Program-made: the position numbers and the translations under genes
From: a bacterium
GTDB lineage: Bacteria > Planctomycetota > Planctomycetia > Pirellulales > Pirellulaceae
Direction of reading: 5' to 3'
NCBI GenBank assembly: GCA_030430075.1
Contig: JAUIGN010000054.1
Coordinates: 1 to 62,119 of the forward strand
Length of the DNA: 62,119 nt
The notes under the pieces: generated by a model
What the model saw: the letters and a program-made list of their open reading frames with translations, nothing else
Database searches by the model: none
Told to the model about the DNA's origin: nothing
Shown here: piece after piece, positions 36,177 through 44,202 of the stretch
How positions within the stretch are numbered: position 1 is the first letter of the stretch
Layout: each line of letters begins with the position of its first letter

Positions 36177-36593
36177 TCAAAACTGGCGAAAATAGCCGCG
36201 TGTTCCGCGGGCTGGGTGACGCGGTTGCCAATAGGTGGCCGCCTCCCGATCCAATTTTCGATGCATCGGATCGCGGCCCAGCAACCTCATGATAAGCCCA
36301 ATGGGCGTCACCACCAAGTAGAAGACGGCCGCCATCAACAGGTGTGAAACAACCAAGCCGATCGGAAAAACGGCCGCCATCCAGACGACGTAGATGAGTC
36401 GCAGCCAACGCGGCTTGATCAGGCCGACCAGCCCGATGATCGCCGTGGCCACCAGAATGGCAACCGCCCAACCCGCGCTCCCCGCGCGCTGCTGAACTGC
36501 CCAGGCCACGATGGAAAAGAAAACCAGTTGCAGAACCGCGAACACCCGCAATTCCTTGGGAGACGGATGCCAGTTGATGTCGACGAGTGCCAT
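36177..36593 (-). CDS. SxtJ-like membrane protein
   Basis: A 138-residue protein with three or four helices (about residues 20-35, 42-60, 65-90 and 90-105) and a C-terminal DPMHRKLDREAATYW segment, in which the RKxDxxAxTYW-type ending is characteristic of the SxtJ family, named after an open reading frame of the saxitoxin cluster. It lies between the carbamoyltransferase and DUF5989 genes. The function is unknown in all systems I am aware of. No good Shine-Dalgarno is visible for the ATG used, so the start is moderately sure. Confidence 0.75.
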   Translation of the reverse strand: MALVDINWHPSPKELRVFAVLQLVFFSIVAWAVQQRAGSAGWAVAILVATAIIGLVGLIKPRWLRLIYVVWMAAVFPIGLVVSHLLMAAVFYLVVTPIGLIMRLLGRDPMHRKLDREAATYWQPRHPARGTRGYFRQF

Positions 36594-36690
36594 GATGGGA
36601 CCGTGGAAAATGGGTTGCTGGTTGGAGCCTTGCCGGGGGCGATTCATACCCGGCAACAAATCATGAACGACGTTCGGCCTCACGCGCAGG

Positions 36691-38529
36691 CTAATCGAGT
36701 TGAAACTGGGCCAGATAGTCATCGATCTGATGTTCTTCCGCATCCGGCTGCTCGTCCTTGAGGAGAACAAAATTCTCCAGGACGAGGACATCCATGTTGG
36801 TGGCCATAAAGCACCGGTAGGCTTCTTCGGGCGAGCAGACGATCGGCTCGCCACGCACATTGAAGCTGGTGTTGATGACGACCGGCGATCCGGTCTTGTC
36901 GGCAAACTTCTTGATCAGCTTGTAGTAACGGCCGTGGCGGCGTGAATCCACCGTTTGCACGCGTGCGCTGTAATCCACGTGTGTGATCGCCGGAACCAGC
37001 GAGCGAATTTCTTTGAGTTTGTCGATCCCCTGGCGGGCCGTGGTTGCGCCGGCAGGCGGTGTCCGCTTGTCTTCACGCACCGGCGCCACCAGCAGCATAT
37101 ACGGACTTTCCTGGTGTGGCCGCATTTCAAACAGGTCGTGGACGCACTCTTCCAATACCGAGGGGGCGAACGGACGAAACGACTCGCGGAATTTGATCTT
37201 CAAATTCATCACCGACTGCATCTTCGGACTGCGTGCGTCTCCCAGGATACTGCGGGCACCAAGGGCGCGGGGCCCGAACTCCATCCGGCCCTGCATCCAA
37301 CCAATCACTTTTTCGTCATCCAGCAGGTCGGCCACAACGTCGCACAGTTCGTCCTCGTCATCAATCTCGACGTAATTGGCGTTGGCACGGTCGAGGAATT
37401 GGCGAATCGCGTCGTTGGAGAAGCGGGGTCCCAGGTAGGTTCCCTGCTGGCTGTCGGACTGGTTGACCAGACGCGGCTTGTCCAACAACTGGTGCCAAAT
37501 GAACTGGGCAACTCCCAAAGCACCACCCGCGTCACCGGCCGCCGGCTGAATCCAGACATGCTCAAAGGGCCCTTCGCGCAAAATCCGTCCGTTGGCAACG
37601 CAGTTCAAGGCCACGCCACCGGCCAGGCAGAGCTGGTTGAGTCCCGTTAGGGCGTGCACATGGGTGGCCATCCGCAACATGATTTGCTCGATCACGACTT
37701 GAATGGAGGCGGCCAAATCCATCTCGCGCTCCGTCAGCGGGGACTCGGGCTGCCGCGGCGGCCCGCCGAAGAGCCTGGCGAACTTTGGCGACGTCATCTT
37801 CAGTCCGTGGCAGTAGTGAAAGTACGACTGGTCCATGCGAAATGAACCGTCTTCCTTGAGGTCGATCAGCTTCTCCAAGATGAGGTCGACATACTTGGGC
37901 TCGCCGTACGGCGCCAGCCCCATTAATTTGTATTCTCCTGAATTGACTCGAAATCCGCAAAAATAGGTAAATGCCGAATAGAGCAATCCGGGTGAATGAG
38001 GAAACTGCAGGTCGTGCGTCAATTCGATCCGATTGCTCCGGCCGGCGCCCAGGCTGGCGGTTGCCCATTCACCGACGCCGTCGACCGTCAGAATCGCCGC
38101 CTCCTCGAAAGGAGAGGGGAAGAAGGCGCTGGCCGCATGCGATTCGTGGTGCTCCGTGAAGACATACCGCTTCGCGTATTGCCGCTGGAGGCCTCGATGC
38201 AATTCACGGCGCAGATGGAGCTTCTGCTTGAGCCACACGGGAATCGACTTGAGGAATGATCCAAACCCCAACGGCGCGAAGGACAGGTACGTTTCCAGGA
38301 GCCTTTCAAACTTGAGAAACGGCTTGTCGTAGAAGCCGACATAATCGAGGTCGGCGGCCGACAGGCCGGCTTCGGCCAGGCAATAGTCGATGGCCTGCCT
38401 GGGAAAATCCGGGTCGTGCTTCTTCCTGGTAAACCGCTCTTCCTGGGCAGCGGCCACAATTTGGCCGTCGACCAGCAAGGCCGCGGCGGAATCGTGATAG
38501 AACGCAGAGATTCCCAGAATTGCTGTCAT
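36691..38529 (-). CDS. Carbamoyltransferase of the NodU/CmcH/TobZ family
   Basis: A 612-residue enzyme that makes carbamoyl-adenylate from carbamoyl phosphate and ATP and transfers the carbamoyl group to a hydroxyl. The N-terminal Kae1-like part shows ILGISAFYHDSAAALLVDG and EERFTRKKHD (metal-site His near ESHAASAFF, about 129-137), DGVGEWATASLG, and LCLAGGVALNCVANGRI. The C-terminal part has GRMEFGPRALGARSILGD, FRESFRPFAPSV and INTSFNVRGEPIV. It is followed by SxtJ-like and DUF5989 genes and preceded by a flippase/methyltransferase pair, so a surface polysaccharide or exported metabolite is a likely acceptor; this is inference. Confidence 0.93.
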   Translation of the reverse strand: MTAILGISAFYHDSAAALLVDGQIVAAAQEERFTRKKHDPDFPRQAIDYCLAEAGLSAADLDYVGFYDKPFLKFERLLETYLSFAPLGFGSFLKSIPVWLKQKLHLRRELHRGLQRQYAKRYVFTEHHESHAASAFFPSPFEEAAILTVDGVGEWATASLGAGRSNRIELTHDLQFPHSPGLLYSAFTYFCGFRVNSGEYKLMGLAPYGEPKYVDLILEKLIDLKEDGSFRMDQSYFHYCHGLKMTSPKFARLFGGPPRQPESPLTEREMDLAASIQVVIEQIMLRMATHVHALTGLNQLCLAGGVALNCVANGRILREGPFEHVWIQPAAGDAGGALGVAQFIWHQLLDKPRLVNQSDSQQGTYLGPRFSNDAIRQFLDRANANYVEIDDEDELCDVVADLLDDEKVIGWMQGRMEFGPRALGARSILGDARSPKMQSVMNLKIKFRESFRPFAPSVLEECVHDLFEMRPHQESPYMLLVAPVREDKRTPPAGATTARQGIDKLKEIRSLVPAITHVDYSARVQTVDSRRHGRYYKLIKKFADKTGSPVVINTSFNVRGEPIVCSPEEAYRCFMATNMDVLVLENFVLLKDEQPDAEEHQIDDYLAQFQLD

Positions 38530-38831
38530 GCGTTACCAACCCGATTCCCCACCGAAGTTTGCCCGCGACGAAAGTGCCGCATGATGTTGACCACTCGTGT
38601 TGATCACGCGTGTTGATCACTGACGTTGGTCACTCGTGTTGACCACGCGTTTGCTGACGACACCGTTGACCACGCGACAGCCGCGGGCCCATCGTAGCAT
38701 GGGGGCGAAAAGGAATGAATATCAGAGGTTTCGGTCCCACAGACACTCCCCGCCTGGGACGCACGCCACTCTCCTGGGTGGATCACAACGGCCCCGCCCT
38801 GCCACCTGTCTGGGGGTGCGACGGCCCCTCG
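38530..38831. other. Intergenic region upstream of the carbamoyltransferase gene
   Basis: This 302-bp gap separates two minus-strand genes and should hold the promoter of the carbamoyltransferase cassette. Its left part consists of the 13-bp tandem repeat at 38586-38650 with an extra unit at 38665-38677. No gene is supported. Confidence 0.5.
38586..38677. repeat. Iteron-like 13-bp tandem repeat
   Basis: Five adjacent 13-bp units, GTTGACCACTCGT, GTTGATCACGCGT, GTTGATCACTGAC, GTTGGTCACTCGT and GTTGACCACGCGT (38586-38650), plus a sixth, GTTGACCACGCGA, after a 14-bp gap (38665-38677). Each has a GTTGAYCACNCGT consensus with internal TGATCA-like dyads. They sit 57-148 bp before the carbamoyltransferase ATG. 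Confidence 0.85.
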
Positions 38832-40211
38832 TCAGCCGGGCAAATCGGCAGCCCGTTCGAAGCGGCAGCGCCGCCAGATCACGGCATGGGCGGGAAGTGT
38901 GAAGCAAGCGTAGGTTGCCAACAGACCGAGCGCGGCACCGAAGGGACCGTAGCGGCTGCCGAACCACCACGCCGTCGCCCCGACCAGGCAGTTCGAGATC
39001 ACGCTGACGACCAGAAACGGCTCCTGCTTGTGCGCCCGCACGTAGTAGACCAGGCTGTTGGCCAGAAGCTGGACGCCGGCCGCCAGGAGGAAAAGACTGC
39101 TGGTGCGGAGGTCGAGTAAGCGGTCGACGACGCGGTAGGCGTTGATTTGCAAACCGTACAGCAGCAGGCAAAACAATCCGCTTGCCACGATCATGGCGGC
39201 CAAAGCAACCAGGGTGACGCGACGAAACACCCGGTCCAATTCCAGATAGCGTTCTTCCTGGATCAAGATGCCGAACCGTGGTGCCCTGGTCTGAACCCAG
39301 GCACCGGCAGCCGCTTGGATGGCGGTCACCACGGTCCAGGTCATCCCCATCTGGCCCGCCACCACGGCTCCATGGTAGGCCAGCATCACGGGCGTCAGCA
39401 GAAAGTATGCAAAATAGGAAAAGACGCCTCCCACGGCCAGCCTCCACTGCAGCGGCCAGACTTCGCTCCGCCAGGAAATCCGCTCGCCGGCGGCCGGGCG
39501 AAGAAACGGTGCGAAGAACCGCCGATAGCGAACCAGCAACAGGTAGAGATCGCAGGCCAGTCGAGCGGAGGTCGCGGCAACCGCAGCCCACAGGCCCCCC
39601 CCCAGGATCATCACAGTCCACACGGCCCCGTTGGCAGCCATCGCCTGGATCACGCGAAACTGGTTGACCGTCCCCACCTGGTTGCAGCCCTCCAGTACGG
39701 CGTTGAACGGCAACGTCCAAAGGAGCAGGCCGGACGCGATGACCAGCGCCAGCCAGGGCATCTGCCAGCTCACCCCGACATCCGGCTGTCGCTGCAAGAA
39801 ATAGACCCCGACGCCGCCGGCCACGACCGCGAAAAGAAGAGACGCCAGGCCGTACCACTGGAAGAGCATTCGCCCCAGGCTGATCAGACGCGAGAGGGCG
39901 TTCGCATCGCCGCGGATCGTACCCGAGGCATCGATCTCTAACCTGGCCCATTCGTGGCTACAGACGTTGATCACCACGATGTTCAATCCGAGTTCAAAGA
40001 ACGTCTGCATCGCCACCAGGCTGGCGAACGTATAGTAGTACCCCTGGGTCTCTTGGCTGAAGAACCTGGTCATCAGCACGATGGTCCCGGCACCGGCCAG
40101 CAACTGCCAGAGGCGGAGGACGATCGCGTAAAAGACGGCACGATCGATCTCCAGCAACCTCAACAGACGTCGCGGCGATCGTAACGTGGGCGTCGGTGGA
40201 GAACGGTCCAT
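38832..40211 (-). CDS. Polysaccharide flippase, Wzx/MATE-like membrane protein
   Basis: A 459-residue integral membrane protein with about 12 to 14 helices, beginning FYAIVLRLWQLLAGAGTIVLMTRFFS, GYYYTFASLVAMQTFFELGL and ending in helices around VQLLANSLVYYVRA and FGAALGLLATYACFTL. The pattern (repeated helices with the first segment RFFSQETQGYYYTF) is that of the polysaccharide biosynthesis/O-antigen transporter superfamily (MOP, PF01943/PF13440). It would flip an undecaprenyl-linked glycan. It starts 7 bp after the methyltransferase stop, so the two are an operon. Confidence 0.82.
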   Translation of the reverse strand: MDRSPPTPTLRSPRRLLRLLEIDRAVFYAIVLRLWQLLAGAGTIVLMTRFFSQETQGYYYTFASLVAMQTFFELGLNIVVINVCSHEWARLEIDASGTIRGDANALSRLISLGRMLFQWYGLASLLFAVVAGGVGVYFLQRQPDVGVSWQMPWLALVIASGLLLWTLPFNAVLEGCNQVGTVNQFRVIQAMAANGAVWTVMILGGGLWAAVAATSARLACDLYLLLVRYRRFFAPFLRPAAGERISWRSEVWPLQWRLAVGGVFSYFAYFLLTPVMLAYHGAVVAGQMGMTWTVVTAIQAAAGAWVQTRAPRFGILIQEERYLELDRVFRRVTLVALAAMIVASGLFCLLLYGLQINAYRVVDRLLDLRTSSLFLLAAGVQLLANSLVYYVRAHKQEPFLVVSVISNCLVGATAWWFGSRYGPFGAALGLLATYACFTLPAHAVIWRRCRFERAADLPG

Positions 40212-40218
40212 GTGCAGG

Positions 40219-40881
40219 CTACTCGAAGTAGATAAACGAATAGTCGCCTGTGTAGCCTGCTTGCCGAAATGCCCACTCCCATTCCTGCGGGTCATGAAAG
40301 GTACGGCAGGTCAATTGCCAGTACAGCAGGTTGACCTTTTCGCGTTCGTTGCGATACGACTCGACCGTCACATAAGCGGCCCCGCGACGGACGCGTTCGA
40401 TTTCCTGCAGCGCCTGCCGGAGTTCGAAGTTCCGCAGATTGTGCAACGTGTTGATCGAAATGACAAGATCGAACGTGTCATCCGCGTACGGCAGGTCGAC
40501 GGCGCTGCCGACCTGGAGCTGGGGTCGCACTTCCTCCTTGGCATGCTCGATGCCGTACGCAGAAATGTCGATCCCGGCCACCTGGGCCTGGGGGAGAAAC
40601 TGAGTGAATTCGTAGAGCAGGAAAGCCTTGCCGCAACCGACATCCAGGATCGTTGCGTCAGGCGGCAACCGGTAATGGGCGGCAATCTGCTCGGCGACCG
40701 TCCGCCAACGCCCGTCGTAGTGGAACCCTCCGTAGCCATGCTTGCGGTCGCCGTCCCAGTAGTCGCGTCCCCACTGGCCGGCGATCGCGGCGCAGTCTGC
40801 CTTGTCCGCTTCGTTGACACGCGCCAAATAGTCGCGCGGGGTCGCCCGATGAACTCCACTGACGAAATCAACGTTGGGCAT
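40219..40881 (-). CDS. Class I SAM-dependent methyltransferase
   Basis: A 220-residue methyltransferase. Motif I is ATILDVGCGKAFLLYEF (about 88-104), motif II is VAGIDISAYGIEHAKEEV, and motif IV is YADDTFDLVISINTLHNLRNF (about 139-159). No substrate-specific motif is visible. The start region includes MPNVDFVSGVHRATPRDYLARVN, a plausible helical cap. It is first of the flippase gene pair; methylation of a glycan or lipid intermediate is inferred from context. It could also be a small-molecule enzyme. Confidence 0.8.
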   Translation of the reverse strand: MPNVDFVSGVHRATPRDYLARVNEADKADCAAIAGQWGRDYWDGDRKHGYGGFHYDGRWRTVAEQIAAHYRLPPDATILDVGCGKAFLLYEFTQFLPQAQVAGIDISAYGIEHAKEEVRPQLQVGSAVDLPYADDTFDLVISINTLHNLRNFELRQALQEIERVRRGAAYVTVESYRNEREKVNLLYWQLTCRTFHDPQEWEWAFRQAGYTGDYSFIYFE

Positions 40882-40919
40882 CGCATCCTCGGATCAGGGG
40901 CTCGCACCGTCGGCAGTAT

Positions 40920-41147
40920 TCGAAATTCGGCCGTTCGGTCGTTCTGATGGTTCGGTCGTTCGGTCGTTCGGTCGTTCCGTCATGCTGTGCATGACGGATT
41001 GCCGGCTGGAAGCTCGCACAACCGTGTTGTGTCGGTTCTGGGCCGCGGATGCAAGAGGAGTTGGAGACCTTCGGTCGGCGGTTTCGGCGGGGTCGGAGAC
41101 CCGCGCCGAGCAGGTTGGGCCCGCGCCGAGCAGGCTGGGCCCGCGCC
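40920..41147. repeat. Intergenic repeat cluster upstream of the methyltransferase gene
   Basis: Three things lie here: a run of GGTTCGGTCGTT/CGGTCGTT units (about 40930-40977), the palindrome GTCATGC-TGT-GCATGAC at 40979-40995, and an inverted copy of the GC-rich module, GGAGACCTTCGGTCGG at 41062 with GGCGGGGTCGGAGACCCGCG and GCCGAGCAGG units to 41147. No gene is supported. Confidence 0.75.
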
Positions 41148-41170
41148 AAAGCCGGTGAGTTCAAAGCGAG

Positions 41171-42757
41171 TTACTCTGCGGCGGGACTCGCCTGCGCCAG
41201 CTCGGACTCGGTTGCCACGTCGGCTTCGGAGGGATCATCTGTGCCGACACCTTCGGGCCGGATTCCCAGGATGCGCGCCCCGACGAAGGCGACCACGGCG
41301 GCAAAGAAGCTGCCGAGCGCGCCCATCTTCACCGCGTCCAGGATGGCAGGATCGGTCGGCGGCACCGGGAATGCCGCGGTCGAGACGAACAGGGCCACTG
41401 TGAAGCCGATTCCCGCGACCATGCCGATGGTCAGCACATGCCGGTACCCCATCCCGCCGGGTACTTCCAGCTTGAAGATGCGTTGACCAAACCAGGTGAA
41501 GAAGACAATCCCGATCGGCTTGCCGACGATCAGCCCTGCCAGGACGAGCCAGGTTCCCACACCGACGTTTGACATGGCCACGCCGGCGTTCACCAGGCCA
41601 AACAACCCTAGAATCAGTTCCACGGGATTCTTCCACCAATGCTCGAAGGCGTTTAACGTGTCGTGCCGCCCCAGCTCTTCGCGGGCAAAGATCCCCAGGT
41701 CCGTCTTGGCATGTGGCATGCAAAGCACCACCGGCACCAACCCCAGCGCGGGATGGATCCCCGACTTGTAGAACGCAAACCAACTCATGACACCCGGCAG
41801 AATCAAGTACCACCAGAAACTGGTCAACTTGAATACACGCTGAAACAAGAACCCCAAGACCACGGCACCCAGGCTTAACAGAAGCCATGACAGGGCCAGC
41901 TCGCCGCTGGGATAGAAAACGGCCAGAATCACCAACCCTGCCGCATCGTCCGCGATCGCCAGCAGCAACAGAAAGGCGATGGCCGGGTGCCCGGCACCGA
42001 AAATGATCCGGGCGACCAGGTAGCTGAAGGCGATGTCGGTCGCGCAAGGCACGGCCCAACCGCTACCCAGTTCTTTCCAGGTGGTCATCCCCAGGCTGCT
42101 GCAGGCGACCACTCCGGCCACGTACAGGCCTGCCGGGCCGATAATCCCACCCAGGGTCGCCATCAGCGGCGTCGCCGCCTTCCGCGGATTAGACAAGGCG
42201 CCGCCAGGCAGCAACGCTTCCCAAACTTCTTTACCGGCAATCGCAAAGAAGAGGGCCATGAGAAGATCGTTAACCAGGAAATGAAGCGTCAGGCCATGCG
42301 TGTGCCCTCCGCCACCGTGTTCGCCGTCATGTCCGCCGGTCGCCGCGTGAGCGTCGGCATCAGCATGCTCGCCGGAACCATGTTCGTCCGCGTCATGGTC
42401 AACTGCGGCGTGCTCATCCGCCCCATCGCCGTCGGCCCGATGTTCCTCCGCGCCGGCTTTCTCTGCTGTCCCGTCCTCGGAACCGGCCGCGCCGCCGGTC
42501 TTGTCGGCCGAGTTTTCCTCATGCGCATCATGTTCTGCAGGCGGAGCCCCGTGGTCGTCGGGATGGGACGTATCGTGCGTCGGCTGCTCGGCGTCCCGGA
42601 CCACCGACATCACGTCAAAATGAGCGAAGTGCTCGTAGGTCTCGGGAGAGAAGTTCGCCCACACGAGCGCGCCCAGGGCCCCCGCAATCAGGAAGATGGA
42701 ATTCTCGAAGAGAAACCGAACCGGCTTCGGAGGCTGCGAGGATTTAGCATGCGACAT
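41171..42757 (-). CDS. nhaA: Na+/H+ antiporter NhaA with His/Asp-rich insertion
   Basis: A 528-residue antiporter, longer than the usual 380-430. Family segments are LHFLVNDLLMALFFAIAGKEVWEALLPGG, TPLMATLGGIIGPAGLY, PCATDIAFSYLV (the paired Asp site is represented by TDIAFS and AIADDAAGLVILAVFY, about 240-290), and KPIGIVFFTWFGQRI. Between the first helix (about 16-33) and the LHFLVNDLLMALFF block there is a hydrophilic insertion of about 90 residues packed with His, Asp, Glu and Gly (for example HAAVDHDADEHGSGEHADAD). It probably lies in the first periplasmic loop and may bind metal or buffer protons. The ATG is chosen at the hydrophobic start. Confidence 0.9.
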   Translation of the reverse strand: MSHAKSSQPPKPVRFLFENSIFLIAGALGALVWANFSPETYEHFAHFDVMSVVRDAEQPTHDTSHPDDHGAPPAEHDAHEENSADKTGGAAGSEDGTAEKAGAEEHRADGDGADEHAAVDHDADEHGSGEHADADAHAATGGHDGEHGGGGHTHGLTLHFLVNDLLMALFFAIAGKEVWEALLPGGALSNPRKAATPLMATLGGIIGPAGLYVAGVVACSSLGMTTWKELGSGWAVPCATDIAFSYLVARIIFGAGHPAIAFLLLLAIADDAAGLVILAVFYPSGELALSWLLLSLGAVVLGFLFQRVFKLTSFWWYLILPGVMSWFAFYKSGIHPALGLVPVVLCMPHAKTDLGIFAREELGRHDTLNAFEHWWKNPVELILGLFGLVNAGVAMSNVGVGTWLVLAGLIVGKPIGIVFFTWFGQRIFKLEVPGGMGYRHVLTIGMVAGIGFTVALFVSTAAFPVPPTDPAILDAVKMGALGSFFAAVVAFVGARILGIRPEGVGTDDPSEADVATESELAQASPAAE

Positions 42758-42940
42758 GGTGGTCTGAATTCCGTACAACGAGTATCGACAAGAGGACTGC
42801 CCACTGCCCGAGACTTGCGAACTCAACAAACTAACGCGTGTGGGCGCGGGTGAGAACCCCATGCGTGCGCCCGGTCACCCCGAAAACCGAGGGAATTCCG
42901 TGTTCCATGGAACGTCGATCCCGCAGCTCCAGCGGCAGGC

Positions 42941-43942
42941 TCAGGTGTCGACTTTGTCCGACAGGCGACAAATCCGCAACTGTTTGTCGTAATGCGCCGT
43001 CGCCAGATGCAGACCGTCGGCGGCGAGGTCCATGTCGCGTGCCGTGTTGGGGAGTTTGAATTTATGAAACTCCTCCTTGCCGTCCGGTTTCCAAAACAGG
43101 ACGAATCCGCCGCCACCCCCGCCAGAGATTCCGATCACGGTTCCTGCGGGGTGGATGGCCAGGTTCCAGGCCGCTCCGCGCAACTTGTCCTTGGAATGGT
43201 GCTGGATCGTCTCCTTGGCCGATTCCCAATCGAACTCGACAATCATGGGATTGCCGACACCGGCAAAGGCGTTGGTTACATTCGTAATTCCGCTGCCGGC
43301 GAGCCGCTGGCCGCTGGTATCAAACGCCAGTCCTCGCAGACCGCCAATGTCCGCCTTGAAGGTCTTGTCGTACTTGTGTAGCGCGGCCGCTTCGAACTTG
43401 CGAACCAACTTTCCGGTCGCCACCTCCCAGTGCCTGAGATTGCCCATCAGGTCCCCGGAAACCAGGTCCGTTCCTCCCGGGTGAAAAGCCACGCTGTACA
43501 CGTAGCGTTCGTGCCCCGCCAGCTCCCGCACCAGCGTTCCGTCAGACACCTGCCAGATCTTGATCAGGTTGTCGTTCCCGGCGGATGCCAGCAGCGCCCC
43601 ATCGGGGCTCATCGCCAACGAACGGACCCACCCGTCATGTGCCTCAATGGTCCGTGCCGCTACCGGTTGTTCGGCCGTGGCGGGCCACCACACGATGCGA
43701 CCATCATAACCGCCGGTCAGCAGCGTTGCTCCGTCCGGCGTAAAGGCCATTGCTCGAACCCAACTCTCGTGACCGTCGAGCCCGACTTTGGTGTCGCCAG
43801 CCCACTCCCAGCGCCAGACCTGCGAATCCTGGGCACCGAAAAAGACGAACCGTCCCGTGGGATCGAAGCGGCAGGAGATCAGCGGGCTGTCGTGCTTGAG
43901 CGACTTGGCGACGTGGATCTTGGTGGGGTCATAGTTTGACAT
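42941..43942 (-). CDS. WD40-repeat protein
   Basis: A 333-residue protein made of beta-propeller blades. Repeats include RFDPTGRFVFFGAQDSQVWRWEW, VRAMAFTPDGATLLTGGYDGRIVWW, VRSLAMSPDGALLASAGNDNLIKIW and VYSVAFHPGGTDLVSGDLMGNLRHW. There is no signal peptide, so it appears cytoplasmic. WD40 proteins are scaffolds, and the partners are not visible. It is transcribed away from the GspE-like gene. Confidence 0.85.
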   Translation of the reverse strand: MSNYDPTKIHVAKSLKHDSPLISCRFDPTGRFVFFGAQDSQVWRWEWAGDTKVGLDGHESWVRAMAFTPDGATLLTGGYDGRIVWWPATAEQPVAARTIEAHDGWVRSLAMSPDGALLASAGNDNLIKIWQVSDGTLVRELAGHERYVYSVAFHPGGTDLVSGDLMGNLRHWEVATGKLVRKFEAAALHKYDKTFKADIGGLRGLAFDTSGQRLAGSGITNVTNAFAGVGNPMIVEFDWESAKETIQHHSKDKLRGAAWNLAIHPAGTVIGISGGGGGGFVLFWKPDGKEEFHKFKLPNTARDMDLAADGLHLATAHYDKQLRICRLSDKVDT

Positions 43943-43999
43943 GCCCGTTAAAGCTAAAGGAACCTCCAGACATGGTCAACTTAATTTTCGTTGCCGGCG

Positions 44000-44059
44000 C
44001 GTGCAGCTCCGGCGCGCGCAGCAATCGGGCGTGCAGCACCGGCGCGCGCAGCAATCAGG
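44000..44059. repeat. Two tandem 30-bp repeats
   Basis: CGTGCAGCTCCGGCGCGCGC plus AGCAATCGGG, immediately followed by a copy with A for T at the ninth position (CGTGCAGCACC) and CAGG at its end; each unit is 30 bp. Only three differences separate the units. It is intergenic. Confidence 0.7.
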
Positions 44060-44202
44060 CGGCGCGGCGCACCCAGCCCGTCGATCACTCGATTCACAGG
44101 ACCGCCGTTTGGCGTCTCCCCCAATTTCGCGTAACCTGAGTCATCCCGCATCGTCACGATGCACGACGATCTGACAAACCATACCAGGGGTCATCCGGTG
44201 CC

